Shown here: piece by piece, positions 5,907-12,769 of the stretch
How the letters are laid out: each line of letters opens with the position of its first letter
Position numbering within the stretch: the first letter of the stretch is position 1
NCBI GenBank assembly: GCA_905233405.1
Contig: CAJOEG010000028.1
Coordinates: forward strand, 1-14,530
From: an uncultured Bacteroidales bacterium
GTDB lineage: Bacteria > Bacteroidota > Bacteroidia > Bacteroidales > ML635J-15
Direction: 5' to 3'
Length of the DNA stretch: 14,530 nucleotides
Translations under genes and position numbers: made by a program
The notes under the pieces: generated by a model
The model's database searches: none
Seen by the model: only the letters and a program-made list of their open reading frames with translations
What the model was told of the DNA's origin: nothing

Positions 5907-8039
5907 TTAACCGCCGATTGTGACTATAAAAGCTCCATCGTTCCTGACATCATGCACATCGTAGTCCAAAGCCACTTTTTCTGCGTTCCAAGCCTCGCAT
6001 CGCGAAATGCTGTTGGAACTTGCAATTATTATCTTCTTGAAGTTGAAATGCTCCGCGACTTCTTCAAGTGTAACATACGGACTGTCAGCCAGAACAACGT
6101 AATCGACATCGACCTTTCCAAAATTTTCGTCGTCAATGGGCATAAAGTTGTCATCAAGGACATAAAGTTTCAATCCGTCGTAATCTATGAACTTGTGCTT
6201 GAAGAACACTTTGCGGTTGTCGATGGCGGTAATCGTAGAAAGCAAATTTTCCTTTCCCGACGACAAGTTAACGTACTTTTCACGGTCGAGACCTTTCTTG
6301 AGCCAGTTGTTCTTGGCGGTAAACCCAATCTTCTCTGGCTGAACCGAATCAAGATTTGCAAACATTATGTTGTCGGTACCATCAATTATGTTGATTGCAG
6401 TGGTTTTGTTGATGTTGTAAACTACCAAAGTCTTCTGCGAATTTGACTCAAACGATTGCCACAAGTTAGTAGCGGCGAGAATCACGCACATTGCCACCGA
6501 AGCAAACAGATGCCTGTAGCGTTTCGTGAAGAAGAAAAATGTGACGAACAAAACGATAATTGCAAAAAGCAGAATCATTTGTGGAACATCAATGTAGATG
6601 TCTTGTGTAGTTGAAAGTGGTAGCCCTTCGATTGTAAGACAAGCGTAATTCATCGCCTTTGCTAGCCACGACAGGCAATATGCAACCGCGGTAGAAACGT
6701 ATGGAATCCACGACACAGCAAAGAAAATGAAGCAAGTCCATATTGCAATGGTCGATATTGGAATCATCACATAGTTGGTGAGCAAGAAGTAGTTGGAGAA
6801 CTGATGGAAATAGTAGAAACACAATGGCATAGTTGCCAATTGTGCAGCCACCGAAACCGTAGTGAGCGACCATATCCAGTCGAGAAATTTGTTCTTGACT
6901 TCAAAAATTGCATACAATTTTGGTTGCAATATGATAATGCCGATTACCGCCGAATACGAAAGTTGGAATCCGATATTCACAAGGTTGTACGGGTTTATCA
7001 CAAGCAGGATGAACATACTTGCGAAAACTGCATTGAGCGAACCGGGACTATTCTTTTGCAACTTGCCCAGCGACATCAGCGAAAACATCAACGAAGCGCG
7101 CGACACCGACGGCGACAAGCCAGTAAACAAAGCATACAACCAGATGAGCGAGATAGTAAGCACAACTTTCAGCCAGTTGAGTTTGTCGTTTTTGATGAAC
7201 GACAGCAAAAAGACAATAATGCCGTAGATTATGCCAACGTGCAAGCCCGACACCGCCAATATATGCATTGCTCCAGCCGATGAATAAGCATGACGGATTT
7301 CGTCGTTAAGGATGTCACTGTAGCCCATAGTCATTGCCGACATAACACCCAACTCGTCGTCCGACAGACCAAAATCGCGCAATAGTCCGACAAGTTTCAT
7401 ACGCAGACGCGAAAGTTTCGGGCGGAAGCCAACAGCCTCGTCGTCAACCAGCCGCCAGTCGTCGCCAGCAAGGTAGTCTGAACTGAAAATCATGTTGTAG
7501 GCAAGGTATTTGCGATAGTCAAACTCTTCGGGATTACCCTTGTTTTCAATTCCCGAAAGTTCGGGACTGAATACAATTCTGTCGCCAGTGCGCAGAAGCA
7601 CCGATGCCGAATCCTTTTCCAAGTAAAGCAAAGTACGACCAGAAGTTTCGAGCCATTCATCGCCATCGCGAATAGCAGAAACATTAATTTCAAGCGAAAC
7701 ATTGTTCTCCTTTATCTTCGGGTCGTCGGCAACCTCGCCAATCACAAAACCCTTGTAGCCGGCAAGCGTATCCTTTGCCTCGCCCTCGACATTGAACGAA
7801 GCCAATAGCAATCCAACCGCGATGAGAAAGACATTTACAGAAATGCCAGTGGCAAGCGCAATATTATATTTAGGTATATGCTTGAAAACAACGAAACAAA
7901 CAGCCGACAGTCCAAGCAACGACCAACCAATCCATTGTGGCATAGGCAGAAGCAAAGCCAGCACAATTCCGACAATCAGCGGAATTGTCAGTCTGATGAA
8001 CGGATAACGCCGTATTTCTTCTGCGAAGGAGAAGGTCAT
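5907..8039 (-). CDS. comEC: ComEC/Rec2-family DNA-uptake channel protein
   Basis: This is a 710-residue polytopic inner-membrane protein of the ComEC/Rec2 family, which carries single-stranded DNA across the cytoplasmic membrane in natural transformation. Residues 1-80 hold the first membrane segments. Residues 90-200 form the soluble N-terminal (DUF4131/OB-like) part (GFVIGEVADDPK, RTGDRI, NPEEFDYRKYL). Residues 225-510 are the competence domain, with the signature AMHILAVSGLHVGIIYG (257-273), PSVSRASLM and about ten hydrophobic segments. The C-terminal 180 residues sit where other ComEC proteins carry a metallo-beta-lactamase domain, but I find no HxHxDH metal motif, so nuclease activity there is doubtful. 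The ATG overlaps the stop of the upstream lipoprotein gene (ATGA), implying translational coupling. Confidence 0.9.
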   Translation of the reverse strand: MTFSFAEEIRRYPFIRLTIPLIVGIVLALLLPMPQWIGWSLLGLSAVCFVVFKHIPKYNIALATGISVNVFLIAVGLLLASFNVEGEAKDTLAGYKGFVIGEVADDPKIKENNVSLEINVSAIRDGDEWLETSGRTLLYLEKDSASVLLRTGDRIVFSPELSGIENKGNPEEFDYRKYLAYNMIFSSDYLAGDDWRLVDDEAVGFRPKLSRLRMKLVGLLRDFGLSDDELGVMSAMTMGYSDILNDEIRHAYSSAGAMHILAVSGLHVGIIYGIIVFLLSFIKNDKLNWLKVVLTISLIWLYALFTGLSPSVSRASLMFSLMSLGKLQKNSPGSLNAVFASMFILLVINPYNLVNIGFQLSYSAVIGIIILQPKLYAIFEVKNKFLDWIWSLTTVSVAAQLATMPLCFYYFHQFSNYFLLTNYVMIPISTIAIWTCFIFFAVSWIPYVSTAVAYCLSWLAKAMNYACLTIEGLPLSTTQDIYIDVPQMILLFAIIVLFVTFFFFTKRYRHLFASVAMCVILAATNLWQSFESNSQKTLVVYNINKTTAINIIDGTDNIMFANLDSVQPEKIGFTAKNNWLKKGLDREKYVNLSSGKENLLSTITAIDNRKVFFKHKFIDYDGLKLYVLDDNFMPIDDENFGKVDVDYVVLADSPYVTLEEVAEHFNFKKIIIASSNSISRCEAWNAEKVALDYDVHDVRNDGAFIVTIGG

Positions 8040-8578
8040 TCCTTGCTTAGTTTTTCAATTACCTTTATCAGTTCTTCGTCAGACATTCCAAGGAACATCA
8101 GCGAAGAATTTGCAGCCTCTGCAAGTTCGTGATCGGGATAGTCGGCAATAAACTTTTCGTAATACTGACGAGCCTTTTCCTGATTTTTCAGGTAATTTTC
8201 GTAAATGTACGCCTTCTTGAATATGCAAAGCGGATAATTCCTGTAATCCTTGTAATTTTCCTCGATTCTGGTGAGATATGTGATTGCATTGTTGGGCTGG
8301 TTTGCATTCTCGCTTATTTCGGCGGCACGGAAAAGGTACTCGGGAGCAAGAGTATCGGTTGTGTATTTGTCGGCATACTCTGCATACATACGCACCATTT
8401 CTATGGCTTTGTCCTTGTCGATGGCTTCGGTCTTGTCCTTGTAAAGTTCGGTTTCCTTGGCTGTGATTTCGTCGTACAGCTTTTCCTGTTCGGTCTTTTC
8501 GTGCTTGCAGCCTGCCAACAGGCACAACACAAAAGCAAGCATTAGCAACAATACGTTTCTGTGTAAATTAAGTTTCAT
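8036..8578 (-). CDS. TPR-repeat lipoprotein
   Basis: The 180-residue product starts with a lipoprotein signal (hydrophobic 9-23, lipobox LAGC with C24), followed by a charged helix and TPR-like helical pairs (about 60-165: DKAIEMVRMYAEYADKY, PEYLFRAAEISE, NNAITYLTRIEENY, KARQYYEKFIADYPDHELAEAA). It resembles BamD/YbgF-type membrane-anchored scaffold lipoproteins but is shorter than BamD, so I do not name it. I chose ATG 8578: the frame stays open to 8620, but the -7 box at 8599-8606 places the transcription start within about 10 nt of it, which excludes the longer version. It is the first gene of an operon with comEC (4-bp overlap). A link to DNA uptake or envelope assembly is inference from that pairing. 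Confidence 0.85.
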   Translation of the reverse strand: MKLNLHRNVLLLMLAFVLCLLAGCKHEKTEQEKLYDEITAKETELYKDKTEAIDKDKAIEMVRMYAEYADKYTTDTLAPEYLFRAAEISENANQPNNAITYLTRIEENYKDYRNYPLCIFKKAYIYENYLKNQEKARQYYEKFIADYPDHELAEAANSSLMFLGMSDEELIKVIEKLSKE

Positions 8579-8598
8579 TTCAATTGCGTTTAGGAATG

Positions 8599-8630
8599 CA
8601 AATCTAATGAAAAATATCAATGTCTAGCAA
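8599..8630 (-). promoter_or_regulatory. Promoter of the lipoprotein-comEC operon
   Basis: The - strand has TTG (8628-8630), a 21-bp spacer and TAGATTTG (8599-8606), matching the Bacteroidetes consensus. Initiation a few bases downstream leaves a short leader before ATG 8578. Confidence 0.7.
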
Positions 8631-8684
8631 TTTTTATTACGGCTCTTTCTGTCATTTACTTGCTTCGCTGCGTGAGCTAAAGGT

Positions 8685-8848
8685 ACGGAAGCTATGATTT
8701 TCCGATGATGCGGATACGAAGAATCGTGAAAATCAAGCTATCCGTGATCTCCTTATTTGACTACCCAAATGTATTAAAAAGGAGATTCCGCACAGTTGAA
8801 CAATATTACGCTCCCCGTTCCGTATCGCGTTATTGTTCTAACTTGCGG
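8685..8848. other. Three contiguous imperfect hairpins, unidentified structured element
   Basis: Three inverted repeats tile this non-coding stretch end to end. Hairpin 1 pairs 8685-8706 with 8723-8745 (shared core GATTTTC/GAAAATC plus ACGGA/TCCGT ends). Hairpin 2 pairs ATCTCCTT at 8747-8754 with AAGGAGAT at 8779-8786, with an inner ATTTG/CAAAT. Hairpin 3 pairs 8788-8811 with 8827-8848 (CCGCA/TGCGG ends, core GAACAATA/TATTGTTC with small bulges). Hairpins 1 and 3 are each 61 bp, and their loops (8710-8720, 8818-8828) are nearly complementary. I do not recognise a known RNA family or insertion sequence. Nothing else is apparent in the 8631-8865 spacer. Confidence 0.6.
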
Positions 8849-8865
8849 GATGACTTGAAAATAAC

Positions 8866-8897
8866 AAAAAAGGCGAAAGCATTACACTCTCACCTTT
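8866..8897 (-). terminator. Intrinsic terminator of gene B
   Basis: On the - strand AAAGGTGAGAG pairs with CTTTCGCCTTT (11 bp with two G-U pairs, 7-nt loop), and the T-run continues three bases past the stem. It lies 21 nt after the stop of gene B. Confidence 0.8.
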
Positions 8898-8918
8898 AAT
8901 ATAAACTATGACAATAAC

Positions 8919-11033
8919 TTATTCAATAACTATGTTCTTAACAACCACACCGTCAGCAGTTGCAATTCTAACCATATAGTTTGCCTTTGCAAAACCTTCA
9001 GCGCTGATAGTTTCGAAGTTGGAGTTAACATCCTTGCTCGTTACTACGCGACCGGTCATATCGATGATAGTGATGTTCTGCATACCATTAGCAGCGATGT
9101 TGATGACTGAACTTGTCGGGTTAGGATAAACATTTATTTCGCTGATAGCATTTTCGTCAACGGAAACTGGGTCGGTGACGATAATATAATCTTCCTTGGT
9201 TTGGATAGGAAACCATCCACCAAATATATCGAGTGTATTTATTTCTTCATCTGAAGCAGCAAGAGTTACACTATAAAGCCCCGCAGATTCGTAAGTGTAT
9301 GAAGGATTCACATCCGTTGATGTTGCGCCATTAATTGCGCCAAAAATCCATCGATAATATATTGTACTTGTATATGGTTCATCGTTCAATGTTACAGTTG
9401 TATTGTTAGTAAAATGTACGGTTTCGCCAGTTTCTATTGTGGTTACATCGGCAGTGAAGTCAACATTGAAAACAGGAGTAGGAATTGCACTTACATTTAC
9501 ACCTACGGTCTTTACACTTGGCGTGTTGTTTCCTCCGTATGCAACAAGTGTAGTGGTATATACTCCTGCTGTTGCGTAAGTTACTTCGACAGTGTTGTCT
9601 GTTGAAGTTTCTGGGCTTCCTCCTTCGAAAGTCCAAGCTATGCTTGCTGCGTTTTGGCTGGTGTTCGTGTAGGTAATCGTTTCTCCAGCATTAATGTAGA
9701 TGGACAAATCGCCGAGCAATTGTGTTGGTTCCGGGTCAGTAGTGAAATCGGCAACAACTTCATTTTGTGGCTGTGGTTCGCTTACATTTACACCTACGGT
9801 CTTTGTGCTTTCTGTGTTGTTTTCTCCGTATGCAGTAAGTGTAGTGGTGTAGTTTCCTGCTGTTGCGTAAGTAACAGTTACGGTGTTTTCAGTTGAAGTT
9901 GCTGGGGTTCCACCTTCGAAAGTCCATGCTATGCTTGTTGCGTTTTCACTGGTATTGGTGTAGGTAATCGTTTCGCCAGCAGTAATATAAATTGATGAAC
10001 CGCCGAGCAGTTGGGTTGCTTCGGGATTGCTTGTAAAGTTAGCAACAACGGGATTTGAAGTCTGTTCCTCGATTGTTACAACGATGCCAGTCGGGAATGT
10101 TATTGCTTGATTGTTAAGGGGCATATCACTTCCAAAAACATTTGCTGTTCCTGTTACATTGCACGAAAGGTTAAGGTTGTATTCGCCAGCCGTGGTTGGT
10201 GTTCCTGTAAGATGCAGTGTTGCGAAATTGTTAGTTGTCGGGTCCATGTCAACACGGCTTACGCAATATGAAAGCCCTTCTGGCAAGTTGGCAAAACCTG
10301 TGATTGTCAAGCTTGTAATTGTTGCAGCAGCCTGCATTCCCATATATTCAACATTGGTATTTGCAGGGCATTGGATTGTGATGCAAACATCAACGGCTTC
10401 GTTCACATTGTAGTTAAGCTCTTCGGGAGCATAGTACGGAATTGTTGTCTGGCTCATCGGCTGGTTGGTTACGGCTGGGCAGGGGTCGTCGCATACAATT
10501 TCCGATGGCTCAGGAACATCTGTTCCTTCTCCGATAGTCAGCACAATGCCTGTTGCAAAGGAAACATTTTCGTTTGTCAATGGCATACTCATTCCCATTG
10601 CGCTTGCCGTTCCTGTGAAAACACCCGACAATTCGAGGTCGAAGTCACCGTTTTCCGATGGTGCTGTACCGGTAATATGGATGGTTGCATAAACATTGGT
10701 GGTCGGGTCTAAGTCCACACGGCTTACGCAGTACGACAGACCTTCGGGCAAATTGGAAAAGCCTGTTATTGTAAGGCTTTGGATTTGTGCCGTAGCGGGA
10801 AGTCCGTAAGCTGTTACATTAGTCGTTTCCGGACACATGATTGTAATACAAACATCAACGGCTTGTCCCTGTTCGAATGTAAGCGACTGCGGGCAGTAGT
10901 ACGGAACGCTCGTATTGCTGAATGTCTGGTCGGTAATTGGTGTACAAGCATTGTCGGTACACACGATGCTCTGTGCAAAACTGCACAATGTCATTGCAAT
11001 GATTGCAATTGCTGAAAGTAAAAATCTTTTCAT
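8919..11033 (-). CDS. T9SS-secreted surface protein with two cysteine modules and three PKD-like domains (gene B)
   Basis: The intact 704-residue product reads: signal peptide (1-20); cysteine module 1 (21-172; C25, C30, C47, C62, C67, C102); cysteine module 2 (178-325; C181, C185, C217, C222, C257, C291; GTPTTAGEY); three PKD-like domains (about 328-418, 424-515, 521-620); and a T9SS type A sorting tail (630-704, INVYPNPTSSVINI...GVVVKNIVIE). The first two PKD domains carry an insertion (EATQLLGGSSIYI, EPTQLLGDLSIYI) before the AGETITYTNTS strand and use WTFEGG rather than WDFGDG. The first two PKD units are tandem 291-bp copies in DNA. The protein should cross the inner membrane by Sec and the outer membrane by T9SS, then be released or anchored after tail removal. 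It has its own terminator and a possible promoter. The specific function is not recognised. Confidence 0.88.
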   Translation of the reverse strand: MKRFLLSAIAIIAMTLCSFAQSIVCTDNACTPITDQTFSNTSVPYYCPQSLTFEQGQAVDVCITIMCPETTNVTAYGLPATAQIQSLTITGFSNLPEGLSYCVSRVDLDPTTNVYATIHITGTAPSENGDFDLELSGVFTGTASAMGMSMPLTNENVSFATGIVLTIGEGTDVPEPSEIVCDDPCPAVTNQPMSQTTIPYYAPEELNYNVNEAVDVCITIQCPANTNVEYMGMQAAATITSLTITGFANLPEGLSYCVSRVDMDPTTNNFATLHLTGTPTTAGEYNLNLSCNVTGTANVFGSDMPLNNQAITFPTGIVVTIEEQTSNPVVANFTSNPEATQLLGGSSIYITAGETITYTNTSENATSIAWTFEGGTPATSTENTVTVTYATAGNYTTTLTAYGENNTESTKTVGVNVSEPQPQNEVVADFTTDPEPTQLLGDLSIYINAGETITYTNTSQNAASIAWTFEGGSPETSTDNTVEVTYATAGVYTTTLVAYGGNNTPSVKTVGVNVSAIPTPVFNVDFTADVTTIETGETVHFTNNTTVTLNDEPYTSTIYYRWIFGAINGATSTDVNPSYTYESAGLYSVTLAASDEEINTLDIFGGWFPIQTKEDYIIVTDPVSVDENAISEINVYPNPTSSVINIAANGMQNITIIDMTGRVVTSKDVNSNFETISAEGFAKANYMVRIATADGVVVKNIVIE
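9490..10071 (-). repeat. Tandem 291-bp PKD-encoding units in gene B
   Basis: The blocks starting at 9490 and 9781 share a 24-bp exact start and further long matches at a constant offset of 291 bp (97 codons), including the CCTGCTGTTGCGTAAGT segment. This is an in-frame duplication of one PKD-like domain. The repeat keeps the reading frame and could expand or contract by recombination. Confidence 0.75.
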
Positions 11034-11069
11034 ATCAGTAAGCTTTAATTAAACATCAACAAATTTCAG

Positions 11070-11077
11070 CAAATGTA
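11070..11077 (-). promoter_or_regulatory. Possible -7 box for gene B
   Basis: The - strand reads TACATTTG, a match to TAnnTTTG, 37 bp upstream of ATG 11033. No clear -33 TTTG is seen at the usual spacing. Confidence 0.45.
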
Positions 11078-11110
11078 AAAAATATTTTTGTGTGTGTGAA
11101 CGATTTTTAC

Positions 11111-11146
11111 AAAAAAAATGGTGTGGAGCAACCGCTCCACACCATT
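11111..11146 (-). terminator. Intrinsic terminator of gene C
   Basis: ATGGTGTGGAGC (11118-11129) pairs perfectly with GCTCCACACCAT (11134-11145) around a 4-nt loop. On the - strand a T-run (revcomp of 11111-11118) follows. It is 21 nt after the stop codon at 11167. Confidence 0.9.
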
Positions 11147-11166
11147 AAATAAACAATAGTACTAAT

Positions 11167-12531
11167 TTATTCTACAACAATGTTCTTAACAACAACACCA
11201 TCGGCAGTTGTGATTCTAACCATGTAGTTAGCCTTTGCAAAACCTTCTGCGCTGATAGTTTCGAAATTGGAGTTTACATCCTTGCTCATTACTACACGGC
11301 CAGCCATATCAATGATGGTGATGTTCTGCATACCTTCTGCTGCAATGTTGATAATTGAGCTTGTCGGGTTAGGATAAACGTTGATTTCGTCGATAGCGGT
11401 TTCTTCTACAGAAGCGGGATTGGTAACGGTTACTGAAAGAGTAACAGTATCTGTTCTTGATTCATCAGCATTGTAGGCTATGAGAGTTGTTGTGTAGCTT
11501 CCTTCTGTTGCGTAAGTAACTGCAACAGTATTTTGAGTTGATGTTCCTGGATTTCCACCTTCAAATGTCCATGCGATGTGGTCGGTATTGGCATTGCAGT
11601 TGCTGGTGTAGGTAACGGTTGTTCCTGTTTCAATTCCAAGCATTCTCATAATATACAGGTTTGTGTATTCAGGATTTGTATTGAAGTCTGCTTCAACAGC
11701 ATCTAGGTCGACTGCAGTTACTCTTACATATACAGATTTACTGTCGCTGACTGTTTCGTTTTCGTTGTAAGCGGTAAGAGTTGCTGTAAAGTAGAGTCCA
11801 CTTGGAGTCTCATTGTAAGCAACTGTGACAGTATTATTGGTTGAAGTTGCAGGTGTGCCGCCTTCAAATGTCCAAGCTATGTGATGTGCATTTGAACTTG
11901 CATTAGTAAATGTTACCGATTCATACTGGTTGATTGAAATATATGACACAATACCACCTAAGCCGGAAGCTTCAGGATCGGTTGTGAAATCGGCAACAGG
12001 AGAAGGTATGCTTTCTCCTTCTACAGTTATGGTTATGCCTGTTGAAACACCTACTCCATTCAGATAATAATTTACTAAAGTCATTGAAATCCATGCTGAT
12101 GAACTTTCTCCATCAATGTTGGCCTTCATTTTAAGTTCGTATGTTCCTGATTGTGTTGGAGTTCCTGTTATTCTCAATGTATATGTTCCATCAGCATTCA
12201 TTGGGTTAGCACTTGCACAAGCGGTAAGTCCGGTTGGAAGATCAACAAGTTCATTCAATGTAACAGTATTAACCGTTATTGTAACAGAATTTAATGCAGA
12301 TGCGATAGAAGCACCGTTTATTTGTGTAGGAACCTTTATACTTACGCATTGGTCAACAGGCTGACCAACTGTAAGGACAGGGAATGTTGTCGGGTAAGTA
12401 GGTATTACACCTGTTGAATAATCGGCTGCGTTTGCGTGTGGTGCACAAGCATCTGAGCAAACATCCATTTGTGCGAATCCGCAAATTGTCATTGCAAAAA
12501 TTGCAATCATTGAAAGTAAAATTTTTTTCAT
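11167..12531 (-). CDS. T9SS-secreted surface protein with one cysteine module and two PKD-like domains (gene C)
   Basis: The intact 454-residue product reads: signal peptide (MKKILLSMIAIFAMTICGFA, 1-20); one cysteine module (21-172; C25, C29, C62, C105; ITGTPTQSGTYELKM at 121-135); two PKD-like domains (about 177-271 and 277-370) with the same kind of insertion as gene B (EASGLGGIVSYI, EYTNLYIMRMLGI) and WTFEGG cores; and a T9SS type A sorting tail (380-454). The tail matches that of gene B at 68 of 75 residues, much higher than the rest of the two proteins, pointing to recent duplication or gene conversion. It ends before a strong terminator. I find no recognisable TAnnTTTG box in the 100 bp upstream. 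The role is unknown; extracellular or cell-surface location is inferred from the signal peptide and tail. Confidence 0.88.
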   Translation of the reverse strand: MKKILLSMIAIFAMTICGFAQMDVCSDACAPHANAADYSTGVIPTYPTTFPVLTVGQPVDQCVSIKVPTQINGASIASALNSVTITVNTVTLNELVDLPTGLTACASANPMNADGTYTLRITGTPTQSGTYELKMKANIDGESSSAWISMTLVNYYLNGVGVSTGITITVEGESIPSPVADFTTDPEASGLGGIVSYISINQYESVTFTNASSNAHHIAWTFEGGTPATSTNNTVTVAYNETPSGLYFTATLTAYNENETVSDSKSVYVRVTAVDLDAVEADFNTNPEYTNLYIMRMLGIETGTTVTYTSNCNANTDHIAWTFEGGNPGTSTQNTVAVTYATEGSYTTTLIAYNADESRTDTVTLSVTVTNPASVEETAIDEINVYPNPTSSIINIAAEGMQNITIIDMAGRVVMSKDVNSNFETISAEGFAKANYMVRITTADGVVVKNIVVE

Positions 12532-12563
12532 CTCTATATGTTTTAAAAAGTTTCTATGTTTAT

Positions 12564-12600
12564 ATGCCTTCGGCGTTTTTAATTGTTTATAAGTTTTTAT
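12564..12600. repeat. Intergenic repeat shared with 283-313
   Basis: ATGCCTTCGGCGTT at 12564-12577 is identical to 283-296, and in both places TTTATAAGTTT follows within about 15 bp. The copies are more than 12 kb apart in unrelated spacers, so this is a dispersed element rather than chance similarity. GGCTTCGTCG (12641-12650) and GGCTGATGGCGTTT (12692-12705) are related to motifs near 194-206 and 244-257. Confidence 0.6.
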
Positions 12601-12655
12601 GCTACGCGTTTGAGTTTAAAGTTGTTTTTTTAGTTTTTGTGGCTTCGTCGTTTTT

Positions 12656-12683
12656 GTTGAGACGTGCCATTGCACGTCTTTAC
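12656..12683. repeat. Palindromic intergenic repeat, copy 1 (GTTGAGACG type)
   Basis: AGACGTGC (12660-12667) and GCACGTCT (12672-12679) form an 8-bp perfect stem with loop CATT, extended by GT/AC ends. The GTnnAGACG...CGTCTnnAC frame is shared with the copy at 12708-12735. It lies downstream of gene D and upstream of gene C. Confidence 0.65.
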
Positions 12684-12707
12684 AATTTGATGGCTGATGG
12701 CGTTTCT

Positions 12708-12735
12708 GTTGAGACGCAAAATTTTGCGTCTGTAC
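12708..12735. repeat. Palindromic intergenic repeat, copy 2 (GTTGAGACG type)
   Basis: The core AGACGCAAAATTTTGCGTCT (12712-12731) is a perfect 20-bp palindrome, with GT and AC at the outer ends as in copy 1. Only the outer frame is conserved between the two copies; the centres differ but stay self-complementary. From general knowledge, GTAGAGACG-type palindromes are common in Bacteroidetes and resemble REP-like elements. It could also help to terminate gene D transcripts (stop at 12770). Confidence 0.7.
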
Positions 12736-12769
12736 AAAAGCCTGTTAGCCTTTTTGCCTTCAAGCCCTA

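Noticed and set aside
5799..6446. 215-codon open frame on the + strand
   Set aside because: It is antisense to comEC and has irregular composition; comEC is well supported.
6804..7283. 159-codon open frame on the + strand
   Set aside because: It is antisense to the comEC competence domain, and its charged, repetitive translation looks like a shadow frame.
8079..8525. 148-codon open frame on the - strand
   Set aside because: It is an alternative frame of the TPR lipoprotein gene, rich in Arg, Cys and Gln, without a signal or domain.
8579..8620. Longer N-terminus for the TPR lipoprotein (14 extra residues)
   Set aside because: It would bury the lipoprotein signal behind another hydrophobic segment, and the -7 box at 8599-8606 lies inside it, so the transcript would start after that ATG.
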